This document shows, piece by piece, positions 42,876 through 57,690 of a DNA stretch of 64,000 nucleotides. Both the position numbers and the translations under genes were made by a program. Under the pieces are notes generated by a model, which made no database searches, had not been told where the DNA came from, and saw nothing but the letters and a program-made list of their open reading frames with translations. This DNA is from Williamsia limnetica. Lineage in GTDB: Bacteria; Actinomycetota; Actinomycetes; Mycobacteriales; Mycobacteriaceae. The DNA lies in contig NZ_QJSP01000001.1 in the NCBI RefSeq assembly GCF_003217475.1, positions 372,001-436,000 on the forward strand, in the 5' to 3' direction. Each line of letters starts with the position of its first letter. The first letter of the stretch is position 1.

Positions 42876-45680
42876 CTACCCGCTGTTGCGCAGTGCCGTC
42901 GCAAGTCCGTTCATGGTGAGTTGGATCCCGCGACGCACCAGATCCGAATCGTCGCCACCGCGGTAGCGGCGCAACAGCTCGACCTGCAGGTGGTTGAGGG
43001 GCTCGAGGTACGGGAAGCGGTTGAAGACCGAGCGCTTGAGCGCGGGGTTGTCCGCCAGCAGGTCGTCGGTACCCGTGATCGCGAAGTACATCGCAGTCGT
43101 GCGCTCATGCTCCGCGGTGATCATCCCGAAGACCTTCTCCCGTAATTCCTCATCCGGAACGAGACGCGAATACCGTTCCGCCAGACCAAGATCCGACTTT
43201 GCCATCACCTGCGCCATATTGGACATCACCGTCCGGAAGAACGGCCAGCGGCGGTAATAGTCGGTCAAGATCGCCAGCCGCTCGCCATCGCCGCCGACCC
43301 ACTGCTCGAACGCGGTACCCGTTCCGTACCAGCCCGGCAACATCACCCTGGCCTGCGACCAGGACAACACCCACGGGATCGCACGAAGATCCGAGATCTT
43401 CTCGGTCTGTTTACGCGAGGCAGGGCGGCTGCCGATGTTGAGTGAACCGATCTCCGACAGCGGGGTGGAGTTCACGAAGTACTCGACGAACCCCGGTGTT
43501 TCGTGGACGAGCTCGCTGTAGGCCGCACGCGCCAGCGCGGCGAGTTCGTCGAGCACGGCGTAAGCCGCCTCCGCCTCGGCGCCGAGACCTTCCGTGTCGA
43601 GCAGTGACGACTCGATGGTCGCTGCCAACAGGGTTTCCAGGTTGCGCCGTGCGACCACGGGTTCGGCGTATTTCGCGGCGATCACCTCGCCCTGCTCGGT
43701 GATCCGCAGCGACCCCTGAACGGCGCCCGGCGGCTGCGCCAGGATCGCGTCGTAGCTCGGTCCGCCGCCGCGGCCGACCGTTCCACCGCGACCGTGGAAC
43801 AGTCGCAATCGGATACCCGCCTTCTTCGCGGCGTCGACGAGATCGAGCTCCGCCCGGTACAGCGCCCAGTTCGCCGCCAGGTACCCGCCGTCCTTGTTGG
43901 AGTCGGAATACCCGAGCATGATCTCCTGGATCCCCTCCTGCGCGTCGACGAGCGCGCGGTAGAGCGGGATGTCGAGGGCCGCGAGCAACGTTGCGGCGCC
44001 CTGTTGCAGATCCTCGATGGTCTCGAACAACGGAACCACCCGCACCGACGAACTCGGCGCGATGTCTTCGGAGCCGGGGTCGAACAGTCCTGCCTCCTTC
44101 AGCAGCACCATGGCCTCGAACATATCGCTCACGGATGTGCACATGCTGATGATGTAGTTGGGGACCGCCGCAGGCCCGTACGCCCTCACCGCTGCCGCAG
44201 CGGACCGGACGATGTCGAGTTCCTTGTGCGCGAGGTCGGAGAGGTCGGCACCCGGCCCGGTGAGCGGTCGTCTGCTGCTCAATTCATCGGTGAGCAACTC
44301 CACCCGTTCGGCCTCCCCCAGTGACCGATAGTCCGAATGGACACCGGCCCAGGCCAGTAGTTCTGCGATCACCTCTTCGTGAGTCTCCGAGTTCTGCCGC
44401 ATGTCCAGGCCGGAGAGATGGAAACCGAATGCCCGCACCGCCTCTCGCAGGGTCAGTAACCGGTCATCGGCGAGTTCGTCGTCGCCGTTCGAGCGCAGCG
44501 AGTCATCGATCACGTCGAGGTCGGCGAGGAACTCAGCGGCGTCGGTGTAGGTGGCCGAGCCATCTTTCGGGTAGCCCCCGTCATTGACAGCGACAAAACG
44601 GTCCCCGAAAAGACGACCCGCGGTCGCAGCCAGCCGCGCCCGGATGGCACGCAAGGCCTGCCGATAAGGTTCGTCGGCCTCGGTCTCACCGCGTTGCACA
44701 CCGCCGAGCGCGAACACCCCGTCTCCGACGTCGGTCAGTCGAGACGTCAGGCTCAGCTCCTGCGCCAGTGTGGCCAGTTCGGCGAGGTGATGCGAGACCG
44801 CGGTTTCCGCCGCCCGACGCGTTGCCATGCCGACGATCTCACCGGTCACGAAGGGGTTACCGTCCCGGTCCCCGCCGATCCACGAGCCCATCCTCAGCAT
44901 GGGTTCATCGGCGATACCGGCGGCCGGGTAGTGCTCCTGAAGCCAGGCCCGGAGCTCCGCGTTGACCCGCGGGATGACTTCGAAGAACCCGGCGTCGTAG
45001 TACCGGAGTCCCACCTCGATCTCGTCTTGGATCTGTAGTCGTTCGAGGCGGATCAGCGCGGTCTCCCACAGCGTGAGCACCTGTCGGTTCAAGGCTCTGT
45101 CGACCTCGTCACGTTCGGCGGGCGTCAATTCGGTACGTCCGGCGAAACGCATCAGATCGGTGATCCGGCGCTGGACCTCGAACACGGTCCGTCGGCGGGT
45201 CTCGGTGGGATGGGCGGTGATCACCGGGACCACCGTGGCGTCGGCGAGTGCCGCGCCGACCTGCTCATCACCGAGTCCTGCGGCCGAGAGCTTGGCGTAC
45301 GTCGCAGCGAGTGTGGAGTCCTGGGGCGGATCCCCCGCACGGACATGGATGGCGCGACGCCGTTCCCGGTGGATGTCCTCGGCGAGATTGGCGAGCAAGG
45401 CGAAGTGGCTGAACGCCCGGATCACCGAGATGGCCTCGGAGACGTCTATGTCGCGGAACAAGCTCTCGAGTTCGGTCCGCTCGATTTCGGAACGGCGGAC
45501 CCGGAAAGATTCGACCCGGGCCTTTTCGACGAGTTCGAAGGTGCCCTCGCCGGCATGTTTACGAACGATCTGTCCGAGGATGCCGCCCAACAGGCGAATG
45601 TCTTCGCGTAGCGGTTCGGTCAATTGTCTGTCGGTGCTGCCGGCTTCCGGTCGGGGCACGGCGGGGCGCTTGTCGGTCAC
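42876..45680 (-). CDS. ppc: Phosphoenolpyruvate carboxylase
   Basis: Anaplerotic enzyme making oxaloacetate from PEP and bicarbonate. The 934 residues show catalytic His157 in [38 protein letters not shown], the flexible loop [20 protein letters not shown], and the canonical C-terminus ending in RNSG. Start is a GTG at 45678-45680. Placed after secG at the end of the glycolytic run, as in corynebacteria; M. tuberculosis, as I recall, has ppc elsewhere or lacks it. Confidence 0.95.
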   Translation of the reverse strand: MTDKRPAVPRPEAGSTDRQLTEPLREDIRLLGGILGQIVRKHAGEGTFELVEKARVESFRVRRSEIERTELESLFRDIDVSEAISVIRAFSHFALLANLAEDIHRERRRAIHVRAGDPPQDSTLAATYAKLSAAGLGDEQVGAALADATVVPVITAHPTETRRRTVFEVQRRITDLMRFAGRTELTPAERDEVDRALNRQVLTLWETALIRLERLQIQDEIEVGLRYYDAGFFEVIPRVNAELRAWLQEHYPAAGIADEPMLRMGSWIGGDRDGNPFVTGEIVGMATRRAAETAVSHHLAELATLAQELSLTSRLTDVGDGVFALGGVQRGETEADEPYRQALRAIRARLAATAGRLFGDRFVAVNDGGYPKDGSATYTDAAEFLADLDVIDDSLRSNGDDELADDRLLTLREAVRAFGFHLSGLDMRQNSETHEEVIAELLAWAGVHSDYRSLGEAERVELLTDELSSRRPLTGPGADLSDLAHKELDIVRSAAAAVRAYGPAAVPNYIISMCTSVSDMFEAMVLLKEAGLFDPGSEDIAPSSSVRVVPLFETIEDLQQGAATLLAALDIPLYRALVDAQEGIQEIMLGYSDSNKDGGYLAANWALYRAELDLVDAAKKAGIRLRLFHGRGGTVGRGGGPSYDAILAQPPGAVQGSLRITEQGEVIAAKYAEPVVARRNLETLLAATIESSLLDTEGLGAEAEAAYAVLDELAALARAAYSELVHETPGFVEYFVNSTPLSEIGSLNIGSRPASRKQTEKISDLRAIPWVLSWSQARVMLPGWYGTGTAFEQWVGGDGERLAILTDYYRRWPFFRTVMSNMAQVMAKSDLGLAERYSRLVPDEELREKVFGMITAEHERTTAMYFAITGTDDLLADNPALKRSVFNRFPYLEPLNHLQVELLRRYRGGDDSDLVRRGIQLTMNGLATALRNSG

Positions 45681-45743
45681 CCGCTCAGTATCTATGCCCG
45701 CCCAGGGCTAGCGCATCTCGACAATCGGCGTTGACCGAAGGTG

Positions 45744-45977
45744 TTACGAGAGCTTGATGTCCAGACCGATGCCGAGGATGAAGATCGACCAGATCACGCC
45801 GACGAAAACCGTCAGGCGGTCGAGGTTACGCTCGACGACACTCGAACCGGACAGGCTCGACTGCACACCGCCACCGAACAGCGACGACAGACCGCCACCT
45901 TTGCCGCGATGGAGCAGTACCAGGACGATCAACAACACGCTGGTGACCACGAGTCCGATGTCCAGGGCAAGCTTCAC
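45744..45977 (-). CDS. secG: Preprotein translocase subunit SecG
   Basis: Small subunit of the SecYEG channel. The 77 residues have two membrane segments (LDIGLVVTSVLLIVLVLLH and LTVFVGVIWSIFILGIGLDI) separated by a Gly/Ser loop (RGKGGGLSSLFGGGVQSSL), exactly the family layout. Start is a GTG with AGGAAA upstream. It lies between tpiA and ppc, a conserved actinobacterial order. Confidence 0.92.
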   Translation of the reverse strand: MKLALDIGLVVTSVLLIVLVLLHRGKGGGLSSLFGGGVQSSLSGSSVVERNLDRLTVFVGVIWSIFILGIGLDIKLS

Positions 45978-46043
45978 GTGTCGTTTCCTATCAGAAGTTT
46001 TGTTCGAACGGCCGATCTACCACTGTACCGGCCGGTGCCCGCA

Positions 46044-46110
46044 CCCGGAAATGGGGCGTTTTGGCGAGCAAACCCGCAGGTCGCGTTCGCCAAAAGGCCC
46101 CAATTTCGGG
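46044..46110. terminator. Long hairpin between tpiA and secG
   Basis: A 24-position stem (46044-46067 with 46087-46110; 21 pairs, three mismatches) contains TGGGGCGTTTTGGCGA. It starts immediately after the tpiA stop at 46112 on the minus strand. Its core 46059-46095 is collinear with the hairpin at 12795-12831, sharing the loop word CGCAGGTC. It probably limits read-through from glycolytic genes to secG. Confidence 0.72.
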
Positions 46111-46111
46111 A

Positions 46112-46900
<789 letters not shown>

Positions 46901-46901
46901 C

Positions 46902-48119
46902 TCAGCTCTCCAATACCTTCAGTCCGGGAAGTTCCTTGCCCTCGAGGTACTCGAGCGAGGCCCCGCCACCGGTCGAGATGTGGGAGAAACCGTCCTCGGG
47001 AAGACCGAGTGTGCGTACCGCAGCGGCGCTGTCGCCGCCGCCGACCACCGAGAACGCACCGCCCTTGGTGGCGCCGATGATCGCCTCGGCCAAACCCTTC
47101 GTCCCGGCTGCGAACTTCTCGAACTCGAAGACGCCGGCGGGACCGTTCCAGAACACGGTCTTGGCCTCTCCGAGCACAGCCGCGAATCGCTTCACCGCTT
47201 CGGGTCCGATGTCGAGCCCCATCCAGCCGTCCGGGATCTCCGTGGAAGGGACGACCTTCGCCTCTGCGTCGGCGGCGAACTTGTCGGCCACCACCACGTC
47301 GATCGGCAGGTGGATGACGTCGCCGAACCGCTCCAGCAACGACTTGCAGGTCTCGATCTGGTCTTCCTGCAGCAGCGACGAACCCACCGACAAACCGTTG
47401 GCCGCCAAGAACGTGAACGCCATCCCGCCGCCGATGACCAGCGTGTCGACCTTCGGCGCCAGCGCCTCGATGACACCGATCTTGTCGGACACCTTGGAAC
47501 CACCGAGCACCACCGCGTACGGGCGGGCAGTGTCCGTGGTGAGCTTCGCGAGAACCTCGACCTCGGCCGCAACCAGGCCACCTGCATAGTGCGGGAGCAG
47601 TTTTGCCACGTCGTACACCGACGCCTGCTCCCGGTGGACCACTCCGAACCCGTCGGAGACGAACGCGCCCTCGTCACCGGTCAGTTCCACCAGCGCCTTG
47701 GCGAGCTTCTCGCGCTCGGCTGCATCCTTGGAGGTCTCGCGCGGATCGAAACGCACGTTCTCCACCATCATGACGTCACCGTCGGTCAGACCTTCCGAGC
47801 GCGCGAGAGCGTCGCCGCCCACCACGTCGGTCGCCAACTGGACGTTGCGACCCAGTTCGGCACCGAGCCGCTCGGCGACCGGGCCCAGCGAGAACGCCGG
47901 GTCCGGGGCGCCTTTCGGACGTCCCAGGTGCGCGGTCACGATGACCTTCGCGCCCGCATCGGACAGGGTCTTGATGGTGGGCACCGACGCCAGGATGCGC
48001 CCGGCATCGGTGATGGTGGAGCCGTCCAGCGGAACGTTGAGGTCGGATCGGACCAGAACGGTCCGTCCTTCCACTCCGGTCGCGAGCAGATCAGCGAGGG
48101 TGGGTACCGAGGTGGTCAT
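46902..48119 (-). CDS. pgk: Phosphoglycerate kinase
   Basis: Glycolytic kinase making ATP from 1,3-bisphosphoglycerate. The 405 residues show [56 protein letters not shown] and the C-terminal [16 protein letters not shown] with [20 protein letters not shown]. Start at 48119 begins [19 protein letters not shown]. It follows gap by 55 bases. Confidence 0.95.
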   Translation of the reverse strand: MTTSVPTLADLLATGVEGRTVLVRSDLNVPLDGSTITDAGRILASVPTIKTLSDAGAKVIVTAHLGRPKGAPDPAFSLGPVAERLGAELGRNVQLATDVVGGDALARSEGLTDGDVMMVENVRFDPRETSKDAAEREKLAKALVELTGDEGAFVSDGFGVVHREQASVYDVAKLLPHYAGGLVAAEVEVLAKLTTDTARPYAVVLGGSKVSDKIGVIEALAPKVDTLVIGGGMAFTFLAANGLSVGSSLLQEDQIETCKSLLERFGDVIHLPIDVVVADKFAADAEAKVVPSTEIPDGWMGLDIGPEAVKRFAAVLGEAKTVFWNGPAGVFEFEKFAAGTKGLAEAIIGATKGGAFSVVGGGDSAAAVRTLGLPEDGFSHISTGGGASLEYLEGKELPGLKVLES

Positions 48120-48174
48120 CAGGCGCGTCGTCTCCCGGCGCTCGAAGGGTCAGGGTCTACTCGAACTGGTTGTG

Positions 48175-49257
<1,083 letters not shown>

Positions 49258-49311
49258 CTAGTCGTCGGCCCGGGACCAGGCACGCCCGGTCCGACTCGGA
49301 TGCGCCGGACC

Positions 49312-49335
49312 GTCCGTCGGCCCGATCGGGCGGAC
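49312..49335. terminator. GC-rich hairpin between whiA and gap
   Basis: GTCC (49312-49315) and GGAC (49332-49335) flank the near-palindromic GGCCCGATCGGGC (49319-49331), all within the 165-base whiA-gap gap, 25 bases after the whiA stop. The rest of the gap shows no gene; it should contain the gap promoter. Confidence 0.4.
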
Positions 49336-49359
49336 CGGTGTCGTCGGACCCGGCGCTCG

Positions 49360-50337
49360 TCAGTCGTCGTCGAGCAGGTCGGCGGTGACCGCCGATTCTG
49401 TGTCCGGGATGCCGTCGGTTCGCGCCTTTTTGTCGGCCATCGACAGGAGCCGGCGGATTCGTCCGGCCACGGCGTCTTTGGTCATCGGCGGGTCGGCGAG
49501 TTGCCCGAGTTCCTCGAGCGAGGCCTGCCGATGTGTGATCCGCAACTGGCCTGCCGTGATCAGGTGGTCCGGGACCTGGTCACCCAAGATCTCGAGCGCA
49601 CGCTCGACGCGCGCAGCGGCCGCCACGGCGGCGCGAGCGGAGCGGCGCAGGTTGGCGTCGTCGAAGTTCGCCAGCCGGTTCGCCGTTGCCCGGACCTCGC
49701 GGCGCATGCGTCGCTCTTCCCAGGTGAGCCTGGTGTCCTGGGCGCCCATCCGCGTGAGCAGGGCGCCGATCGCCTCGCCGTCGCGGATGACCACCCGGTC
49801 CGCACCGCGCACCTCGCGGGCCTTCGCTGTGACGCCCAGGCGACGGGCAGCACCGACAAGTGCCAGCGCAGCCTCCGGACCGGGGCAACTCACCTCGAGC
49901 GCCGAGGAACGTCCGGGCTCCGTCAGCGATCCGTGTGCGAGAAAGGCGCCGCGCCAGGCTGCTTCGGCGTCACCGACGCTGCCGCCGACAACCTGGGCAG
50001 GCAACCCGCGCACGGGACGGCCGCGCATGTCGAGCAAACCCGTCTGCCGAGCAAGCGCTTCGCCGTCCTTGGTGACGCGGACGATGTACCGCGCGCTCTT
50101 CCGGATGCCGCCGGCGCTGAGCACGTGCACCTCGGAGTTGTACCCGTACAACTCGAAGATCTCCCGACGCAGCCGGCGAGCGACGTTACCGAGGTCGACC
50201 TCGGCTTCGACCACGACTCGCCCTGCGACGATGTGCAGCCCACCCGCAAACCGGAGCAACGCCGACACCTCTGCCTTGCGGCTGCTCACCTGGGTCACCG
50301 CCAGACGACTCAGTTCGTCTTTGACCGCGGATGTCAT
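49360..50337 (-). CDS. whiA: WhiA family DNA-binding protein
   Basis: WhiA, a LAGLIDADG-like plus helix-turn-helix protein; it controls sporulation in Streptomyces and affects division or chromosome segregation elsewhere. The 325 residues begin [20 protein letters not shown] and include [59 protein letters not shown] and the C-terminal [23 protein letters not shown]. The ATG at 50335-50337 overlaps the stop of the YvcK-like gene by four bases; an in-frame GTG two codons earlier is less likely. Confidence 0.93.
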   Translation of the reverse strand: MTSAVKDELSRLAVTQVSSRKAEVSALLRFAGGLHIVAGRVVVEAEVDLGNVARRLRREIFELYGYNSEVHVLSAGGIRKSARYIVRVTKDGEALARQTGLLDMRGRPVRGLPAQVVGGSVGDAEAAWRGAFLAHGSLTEPGRSSALEVSCPGPEAALALVGAARRLGVTAKAREVRGADRVVIRDGEAIGALLTRMGAQDTRLTWEERRMRREVRATANRLANFDDANLRRSARAAVAAAARVERALEILGDQVPDHLITAGQLRITHRQASLEELGQLADPPMTKDAVAGRIRRLLSMADKKARTDGIPDTESAVTADLLDDD

Positions 50338-51401
50338 CGCCACTCGACGTCGTCCCCTTCATTGGTTGTTTCAGATGCAGATTGTCCGACTGTCGATCGG
50401 TAACTTGAGGCTTCACTATCGCACAGACTCCGGATGAGGGCGGCCACCCTTCCCGGGTCATGGGTGTGCGTTCCGGGAACGGCGAGCTCACCGTCGTGCA
50501 GTGTCGCCCCGAATTGTGAGGCGGCCCGCTCGACATGCTCCCGTTCGCGACCGACGGGCACCGAACCGGAGTCCACGACGACGTGGTCCACCCGGAAGTC
50601 GTCCGCGTGTGCGAACAGCACGTGGAGGTGTCGCTCCACCGAAAAGCCCGCTGTCTCACCGGGTTCGGGGGCGAGGTTGACGATCAAGATTTTGCGGGCC
50701 TTGGTGCGTTTGAGAGCCGCGAGCTGCTCGGGGACGAGCACATGCGGGATCACACTCGAGAACCACGATCCCGGTCCGAGTACCACCACATCAGCGTTGT
50801 CGATCGCTTCGACGGCCTGCGCGCAGGCCGGTGGGTCGTCCGGCGACAAGCGGACGCGACGGACCTTTCCCGGCGTCGTCGCGACCGCAACCTGCCCACG
50901 GATCGGTCTGCTGATCCGTGGATCGGCCTCGAGCCCGGAGACGTCGGCCTCGATCGTCAGAGCCGTCGCGGACATGGGCAGCACCCGGCCCCTCACCCCG
51001 AACAGGGCCGTGATCATCTCGAGAGCCTCGACGGCGTCGCCGGTTACCTCGGTCAGTCCGGCGAGCAACAAATTGCCCACCGGATGCCCCGCAAGCGCAC
51101 CCTGTCCGCCGAAACGGTGCTGCAGCAGGGCCGCCCATTCCCTCGGAGGCCGAGAACCGGGTCCGGTCTCGGCCTGCTCGGGAGCCGGATCGGTCGCCGA
51201 CAGCAGGGCCGCGATCGCCATGCGCAGATCGCCGGGAGGAAGGATGCCCAACTCCGCTCGCAGCCGCCCCGACGAACCGCCGTCGTCGGCAACCGTGACG
51301 ACGGCTGTGACATCGTCACTGAGCCGGCGCATCGCGGTCAGCGTTGCGTAGAGACCGTGACCACCACCGAGGGCAACGATCGCAGGATCGGTGCCACTCA
51401 T
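50334..51401 (-). CDS. YvcK/CofD-like protein (CuvA, Rv1422 type)
   Basis: UDP-sugar-binding protein of the YvcK/CuvA family, linked to cell-wall synthesis and growth on gluconeogenic carbon. The 355 residues begin with the nucleotide-binding [18 protein letters not shown] and [22 protein letters not shown], and carry [18 protein letters not shown] and [19 protein letters not shown]. It overlaps rapZ by four bases and whiA by four: the rapZ-yvcK-whiA trio is conserved across Gram-positives. Confidence 0.9.
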   Translation of the reverse strand: MSGTDPAIVALGGGHGLYATLTAMRRLSDDVTAVVTVADDGGSSGRLRAELGILPPGDLRMAIAALLSATDPAPEQAETGPGSRPPREWAALLQHRFGGQGALAGHPVGNLLLAGLTEVTGDAVEALEMITALFGVRGRVLPMSATALTIEADVSGLEADPRISRPIRGQVAVATTPGKVRRVRLSPDDPPACAQAVEAIDNADVVVLGPGSWFSSVIPHVLVPEQLAALKRTKARKILIVNLAPEPGETAGFSVERHLHVLFAHADDFRVDHVVVDSGSVPVGREREHVERAASQFGATLHDGELAVPGTHTHDPGRVAALIRSLCDSEASSYRSTVGQSASETTNEGDDVEWR

Positions 51402-52312
51402 TCGCGCCCCAGATCGCGATGCGCGACGCGCACCGAGAAGGCATCGGAGTCAGGACCGGTACGCGAGAGCCGGGCAGCCAGCTCTTCGCTCATTGCCACA
51501 CTGCGGTGCTTTCCACCGGTACAGCCGATGGCCACCGTCATGTAGCGCTTGCCCTCCCGCCGGTACCCGGCGCCGACCAGTCGCAGGATCTGCTCGTACT
51601 TGTCGAGGAACTCCCCCGCGCCTTCCTGCCCGAGTACGTAGTCCCGGACCGGTTCCTCGAGGCCGTCGTGATCCCGCAGTTCCGGGACCCAATATGGATT
51701 GGGCAGGAATCGGACGTCGGCCACCATATCCGCGTCGATCGGGAGCCCGTACTTGAAGCCGAAGGATTCGACGACGACGCTCACGTCGGCAACGGATTCA
51801 CTGGCATATGCGCCCTCGATGATCACCCGCAGACGCTGGACCGAGAGGCCGGAGGTGTCGACGACGAGGTCGGCGCGTTCTTTCACCGCGGCCAGCATCG
51901 TCCGCTCGGCAGCGATGGCCGAGATCAGGGTTCCTTTGCCCTGCAACGGGTGACGCCGGCGTACCTGCTCGAACCGCTGCACCAGAACCTGTTCTGAAGC
52001 CTCGATGAACACCACCCTGGGGTGGATCCCCGCCTCATCGAGTTCGGTGCGCAGCTCCTCGAGTGCGGCGGCGTAGGAGTTCCCCTGGATACGCATGACC
52101 AGCGCCAACCGGGAGATGGCAGAGTTCTCCTTACGAGCCACGTCGACCATCGAACCGATGAGGGTGTGGGGAACGTTGTCCGCCACGTACCACCCCGCGT
52201 CCTCGAGCAGGTTCGCCACGGTGCTGCTACCCGCCCCGGACAAACCGGTGACCAACAACACCTCTGGCCGTCCGGTGCCCGCGCGCTCCGCGTCGGCCTG
52301 GGTTTCGCTCAA
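51398..52312 (-). CDS. rapZ: RapZ-like nucleotide-binding protein (RNase adapter family)
   Basis: P-loop protein of the RapZ/YvcJ family. In E. coli RapZ guides RNase E to a small RNA controlling glucosamine-6-phosphate synthase; the role in Actinobacteria is not settled. The 304 residues contain Walker [10 protein letters not shown] (23-31), [20 protein letters not shown] and [17 protein letters not shown], all diagnostic. The TTG at 52310-52312 overlaps the uvrC stop (TTGA). Equivalent to Rv1421. Confidence 0.92.
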   Translation of the reverse strand: MSETQADAERAGTGRPEVLLVTGLSGAGSSTVANLLEDAGWYVADNVPHTLIGSMVDVARKENSAISRLALVMRIQGNSYAAALEELRTELDEAGIHPRVVFIEASEQVLVQRFEQVRRRHPLQGKGTLISAIAAERTMLAAVKERADLVVDTSGLSVQRLRVIIEGAYASESVADVSVVVESFGFKYGLPIDADMVADVRFLPNPYWVPELRDHDGLEEPVRDYVLGQEGAGEFLDKYEQILRLVGAGYRREGKRYMTVAIGCTGGKHRSVAMSEELAARLSRTGPDSDAFSVRVAHRDLGRE

Positions 52313-54336
52313 CTGCTGGGTCCCGTCTTCTCGGTGTCCTGATTATGTTCGACAAGTGCCTCCTGCACCGCTTTTGCGGTCATTTGCCCGATACCCGGCA
52401 CCTCCGCGATCTGTTCGATGGTGGCCTGTCGCAGATTTGCGACAGAACCGAAATGCGCGACCAGCGCGGACCGGCGGGTACTACCCAGGCCCGGTACGCC
52501 GTCGAGCGCAGACGCGGTCATCCGTTTGCTGCGCTTGCTGCGATGGAAACTGATCGCGAAACGGTGAGCTTCGTCGCGCACACGCTGGAGCAGGAACAAT
52601 GCCTCGCTCGTGCGCGGGAAGATCACCGGATCGTCGTCGCCCGGTACCCAGACCTCTTCGAGGCGCTTCGCCAACCCGACGACCGCGACGTCGGTGATGT
52701 TGAGTTCGTCGAGCACCGCAGCGGCGGCGTGCACCTGAGGCGCTCCCCCGTCGACCACGAACAGATTCGGCGGATAGGCGAACTTCCGCGGTCTGCCCGT
52801 CTTCGGGTCGATCGCCGCTTCGGGCGCCAGGTCGCCACCGCTCACATCGGCGAGCGGCGGAGGCGGCGGCACGGGCGAACTCTCGGCCAGATCCGCCCGA
52901 TGCCGAAGGAACCGGCGCCGCGTGACCTCAGCGATGGAGGCGACGTCGTCGGAGTGACCGTCTCCGGCGGCCTCCCGGATCGCGTAATGCCGGTAGTCGG
53001 ACTTACGGGGCAACCCGTCCTCGAAGACCACCAGCGAGGCGACGACGTCGGTGCCCTGCACATGGGAGATGTCGATGCACTCGATGCGCAACGGCGCTGT
53101 GTCCAGGCCGAGGGTGTCCTGGATCTCCGTCAGCGCCGCCGACCGCGTCGTCAGATCACCGGCGCGTTTGAGTTTGTGTTGAGCAAGAGCGCCGGAGGCG
53201 TTCCGTGCGACCGTCTCCATCAACGCCTTCTTGTCGCCCCGCTGCGGGATCCGCAGATCGACATTGCTCCCGCGCAGTCCCGAAAGCCATTCGCGCACTT
53301 CGCCGACATTCGGGGGCAACGCCTGGACGAGGACCTCACGCGGAACAGGATCCGCGGACGCATGGCCGTCCTCCACCGACACGGACGCTGCCTGCTCCAC
53401 CTGCTCGCCGTAGAACTGCGTCAAGAACTGGCCGACCTGGTCGGCCATGTCATCGTCACCCGACTTCTCGACAATCCAGCCCCGCTGCCCCAGAACGCGA
53501 CCGCCGCGTACATGGAAGACCTGGACCGAGACCTCGAGATCGTCCCCGTCCATCGCGACGAGGTCGGCGTCGGTCCCGTCGCCGAGCACCACCGACTGCC
53601 GCTCGAGCGCCCTTCGCAGGGCCCCGATGTCGTCGCGGAGCCTAGCCGCGCGTTCGAAGTCGAGAGCAGTGGATGCCTTCTCCATCTGCGATTGCAGATT
53701 GTTGATCATCCGGTCGGTTCGGCCTGCGAGGAAGTCACAGAAGTCCTCGACGATGACCCGGTGCTCTTCTGCGCTGACACGACCGATGCACGGCGCAGCA
53801 CACTTGTCGATGTACCCGAGCAGACACGGCCGGTCAATCTGCCTGTGCCGCTTGAACACTCCATTGGAACACGTACGGGCCGGAAACACCCTGGTTAACA
53901 GATCGAGGGTCTCCCGGATCGCCCAGGCGTGCGCGTAGGGACCGAAGTACCGGACGCCCTTGCGCCGCGGACCGCGATAGACGAACAACCGTGGATACTC
54001 CTCGGCCATGGTGACCGCGAGCATCGGATAACTCTTGTCGTCGCGATACCGGACGTTGAACCGCGGATCGAACTCTTTGATCCAGTTGTATTCGAGCTGC
54101 AGCGCCTCGACCTCGGTCGAGACCACGGTCCACTCGACCGACGCGGCAGTCGTGACCATCTGCCGCGTACGGGGATGCAGCGAGGTCAGGTCAGCGAAGT
54201 ACGACGTCAGTCGCGAGCGCAGACTCTTCGCCTTCCCGACGTAGATCACACGCCGATGGACGTCCCTGAACTTGTAGACACCGGGCTCGGTGGGAATGCT
54301 CCCCGGAGCCGGGCGGTACGTCGACGGGTCAGCCAC
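52309..54336 (-). CDS. uvrC: Excinuclease ABC subunit C
   Basis: Nuclease that makes both incisions in nucleotide excision repair. The 675 residues have the GIY-YIG domain (about 18-95: [20 protein letters not shown]), a probable Fe-S site of four cysteines (Cys156, Cys171, Cys179, Cys183; the last three are spaced as in E. coli UvrC), a UVR motif ([16 protein letters not shown]), the RNase H-like domain ([35 protein letters not shown]) and C-terminal helix-hairpin-helix ([20 protein letters not shown]). A Pro-rich insert ([15 protein letters not shown]) lies before the VDGG motif. Start is a GTG at 54334-54336, apparently leaderless. Confidence 0.95.
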   Translation of the reverse strand: MADPSTYRPAPGSIPTEPGVYKFRDVHRRVIYVGKAKSLRSRLTSYFADLTSLHPRTRQMVTTAASVEWTVVSTEVEALQLEYNWIKEFDPRFNVRYRDDKSYPMLAVTMAEEYPRLFVYRGPRRKGVRYFGPYAHAWAIRETLDLLTRVFPARTCSNGVFKRHRQIDRPCLLGYIDKCAAPCIGRVSAEEHRVIVEDFCDFLAGRTDRMINNLQSQMEKASTALDFERAARLRDDIGALRRALERQSVVLGDGTDADLVAMDGDDLEVSVQVFHVRGGRVLGQRGWIVEKSGDDDMADQVGQFLTQFYGEQVEQAASVSVEDGHASADPVPREVLVQALPPNVGEVREWLSGLRGSNVDLRIPQRGDKKALMETVARNASGALAQHKLKRAGDLTTRSAALTEIQDTLGLDTAPLRIECIDISHVQGTDVVASLVVFEDGLPRKSDYRHYAIREAAGDGHSDDVASIAEVTRRRFLRHRADLAESSPVPPPPPLADVSGGDLAPEAAIDPKTGRPRKFAYPPNLFVVDGGAPQVHAAAAVLDELNITDVAVVGLAKRLEEVWVPGDDDPVIFPRTSEALFLLQRVRDEAHRFAISFHRSKRSKRMTASALDGVPGLGSTRRSALVAHFGSVANLRQATIEQIAEVPGIGQMTAKAVQEALVEHNQDTEKTGPSS

Positions 54337-54348
54337 AATTCCAGGCTA
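54334..54348 (-). promoter_or_regulatory. Leaderless promoter of uvrC
   Basis: On the minus strand TAGCCT (54348 to 54343) lies 6 bases before the GTG start of uvrC. No Shine-Dalgarno is present. Confidence 0.5.
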
Positions 54349-54368
54349 GTACCCGGTCACGACAGATC

Positions 54369-54458
54369 TAAATTGGTCGAGCTCCGCTGGCGCTACGTCT
54401 CCGCCTAAATTGGTCGAGCTCCGCTGGCGCTACGTCTCCGCCCAAATTGGTCGAGCTC
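54369..54458. repeat. Tandem 37-base direct repeat, two full copies and a partial third
   Basis: Copies at 54369-54405 and 54406-54442 are identical over 37 bases; each begins TAAATTGGTCGAGCTCCGCT and ends CTACGTCTCCGCC. A third, partial copy (AAATTGGTCGAGCTC, 54444-54458) runs into the stop codon of the PH-domain gene. The array lies between the uvrC promoter and that gene. The core CGCTGGCGCT recurs at 61904-61913. It looks like an interspersed or slipped intergenic element; no transposase is nearby. Confidence 0.85.
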
Positions 54459-54983
54459 AGCGCGGAGCGAAACGCTCCTGCAGTTCTCGGAACTCGGCCA
54501 TCGCGGACACAGCGCGCTCGCCGTCATTCGCCTGGATCGCCAGAATCGGACTGAACTCGTCGTCCGGCAGTTCCAGACGCGCCCAGTTGCCGCTGTCCGG
54601 GTACCAGACTCCCCTGACGATGCTCCAGTCGAAAACCCGCTCGCCGAGCAGATTTCGTATCCCTACGCCTTCGGCCCCCACCCGCAGCCGGGCCCGGCAG
54701 AGCAGCATCATGGAACCGCCGATCACCACGCCGATCAAGCCCATCGCGATCTGGTCCGAGGTCTGGAAGTTTGCTCCCGTATCCCCGATCGTCAGCAGCG
54801 CCCCGATGACGACATGGACGATGATCACCGCCACCGCGGCGATCGTTGCATACAACGGTGACCGGCGCGGGCGGTAGACCATCAGCCATCGTGGCTCGTC
54901 GGCCGTCTCCCCGCGCTCGGCGTTTGTGCTCACGGGTGATCCTGTCGCAACTGCATGCGGCACCCTGTTCTCGTCCGCGCTCA

Positions 54984-54984
<1 letters not shown>
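54457..54984 (-). CDS. PH-domain (bPH) membrane protein, Rv1417-like
   Basis: A 175-residue protein with two membrane segments (about 44-66 LYATIAAVAVIIVHVVIGALL and 79-97 MGLIGVVIGGSMMLLCRA), followed by a bacterial PH-like domain (LRVGAEGVGIRNLLGERVFD, VRGVWYPDSGNWARLELPDD). It shares one base with the end of ribH, so it belongs to the riboflavin operon, as Rv1417 does. A role in flavin biology is not shown. The C-terminal end coincides with a short repeat. Confidence 0.8.
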
Positions 54985-56802
<1,818 letters not shown>

Positions 56803-56806
<4 letters not shown>

Positions 56807-57405
56807 CGCTCCACTCCGATCGAAGCCAGCCGTTCGACGTACTTTGCGATCACGTCGACTTCCAGGTTAACCACCACGCCCGGGGCAGCGGCACCCAAGG
56901 TCGTCAAGGTCAGAGTCGTTGGGATGAGTGAGATTTCGAACCAGTCCGGCCCGACCGCCGAAACAGTGAGGGACACGCCGTCGACGGTGATCGACCCCTT
57001 CTCGACGATGTAGCGGGCGAGTGACCCGGTGATCGCGATGCGCACGACAGTCCAGTTCTCGCCCGTGTTGACCGATTCGACGGTGCCGACCCCATCGACG
57101 TGGCCCTGCACGATGTGCCCACCGAACCGGCCGTTCGCGGGCATGGCCCGCTCCAGGTTCACCGGGCTACCCGGTCCTACGGCTTCCAGTGAACTGCGGC
57201 GCAGGGTCTCGCCCATCACGTCGACGGTGAACTCGCCGCCGGCAAGGATGTCGACGACCGTGAGGCAGACACCGTTGACGGAAATCGAGTCGCCATGGCC
57301 GGCGTCGCTGGTGACGAGGGGCCCGCGGACGGTGAACCGTGCCGCATCCGTCAGATCTTCCCGCGCGACAATGCTGCCGCGTTCTTCGACGATCCCGGTG
57401 AACAT
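56803..57405 (-). CDS. ribE: Riboflavin synthase, alpha chain
   Basis: Dismutates two lumazines into riboflavin. The 200 residues form two lumazine-binding repeats: [12 protein letters not shown] with [14 protein letters not shown], and [20 protein letters not shown] with [17 protein letters not shown] at 57405 with GGAGTAGGCG upstream. First gene behind the FMN riboswitch; its start lies 69 bases after the aptamer. Confidence 0.94.
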
Positions 57406-57474
57406 CGCCTACTCCTTCAATCGCTGCGCGATCTCAGGGCGGCACATGACACGTCTGGGCGACACATCAGTGGC

Positions 57475-57624
57475 GTTCTCTCACGTCCGGACTGTAACCG
57501 TCGGCTCCGGGATCTCACCGGAATCTGCTGACCCTCCACCGTGGTGAAGGCGCTCGCGGGCTGAGAGAATGATCGGATCATTCGCCTTTACCGCCGGTGG
57601 GGAATCACACCCCGCCCCGAGAAC
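57475..57624 (-). ncRNA. FMN riboswitch (RFN element)
   Basis: Read on the minus strand, GTTCTC (57624-57619) pairs with GAGAAC (57480-57475) to form P1. Between them come the conserved parts GGGGCGGGGTGTGATTCCCC, ACCGGCGGTAAAG, CAGCCCGCGAG and GATTCCGGTGAGATCCCGGA followed by GCCGACGGTTACAGTCCGGA, which are diagnostic for the RFN aptamer. The following 69 bases lead to the ribE ATG and may hide its ribosome-binding site when FMN binds; the expression mode was not resolved. Confidence 0.95.
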
Positions 57625-57690
57625 TTCCACCATCGACGCTAGCACACCGACCATGGCAGCTGAGCAGGCGTAACACCAAGACTGCGCCGG

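Noticed and set aside
54369-54442. The 37-base direct repeats as a CRISPR array
   Set aside because: The copies are directly adjacent without spacers, only two are complete, and no cas gene is nearby.
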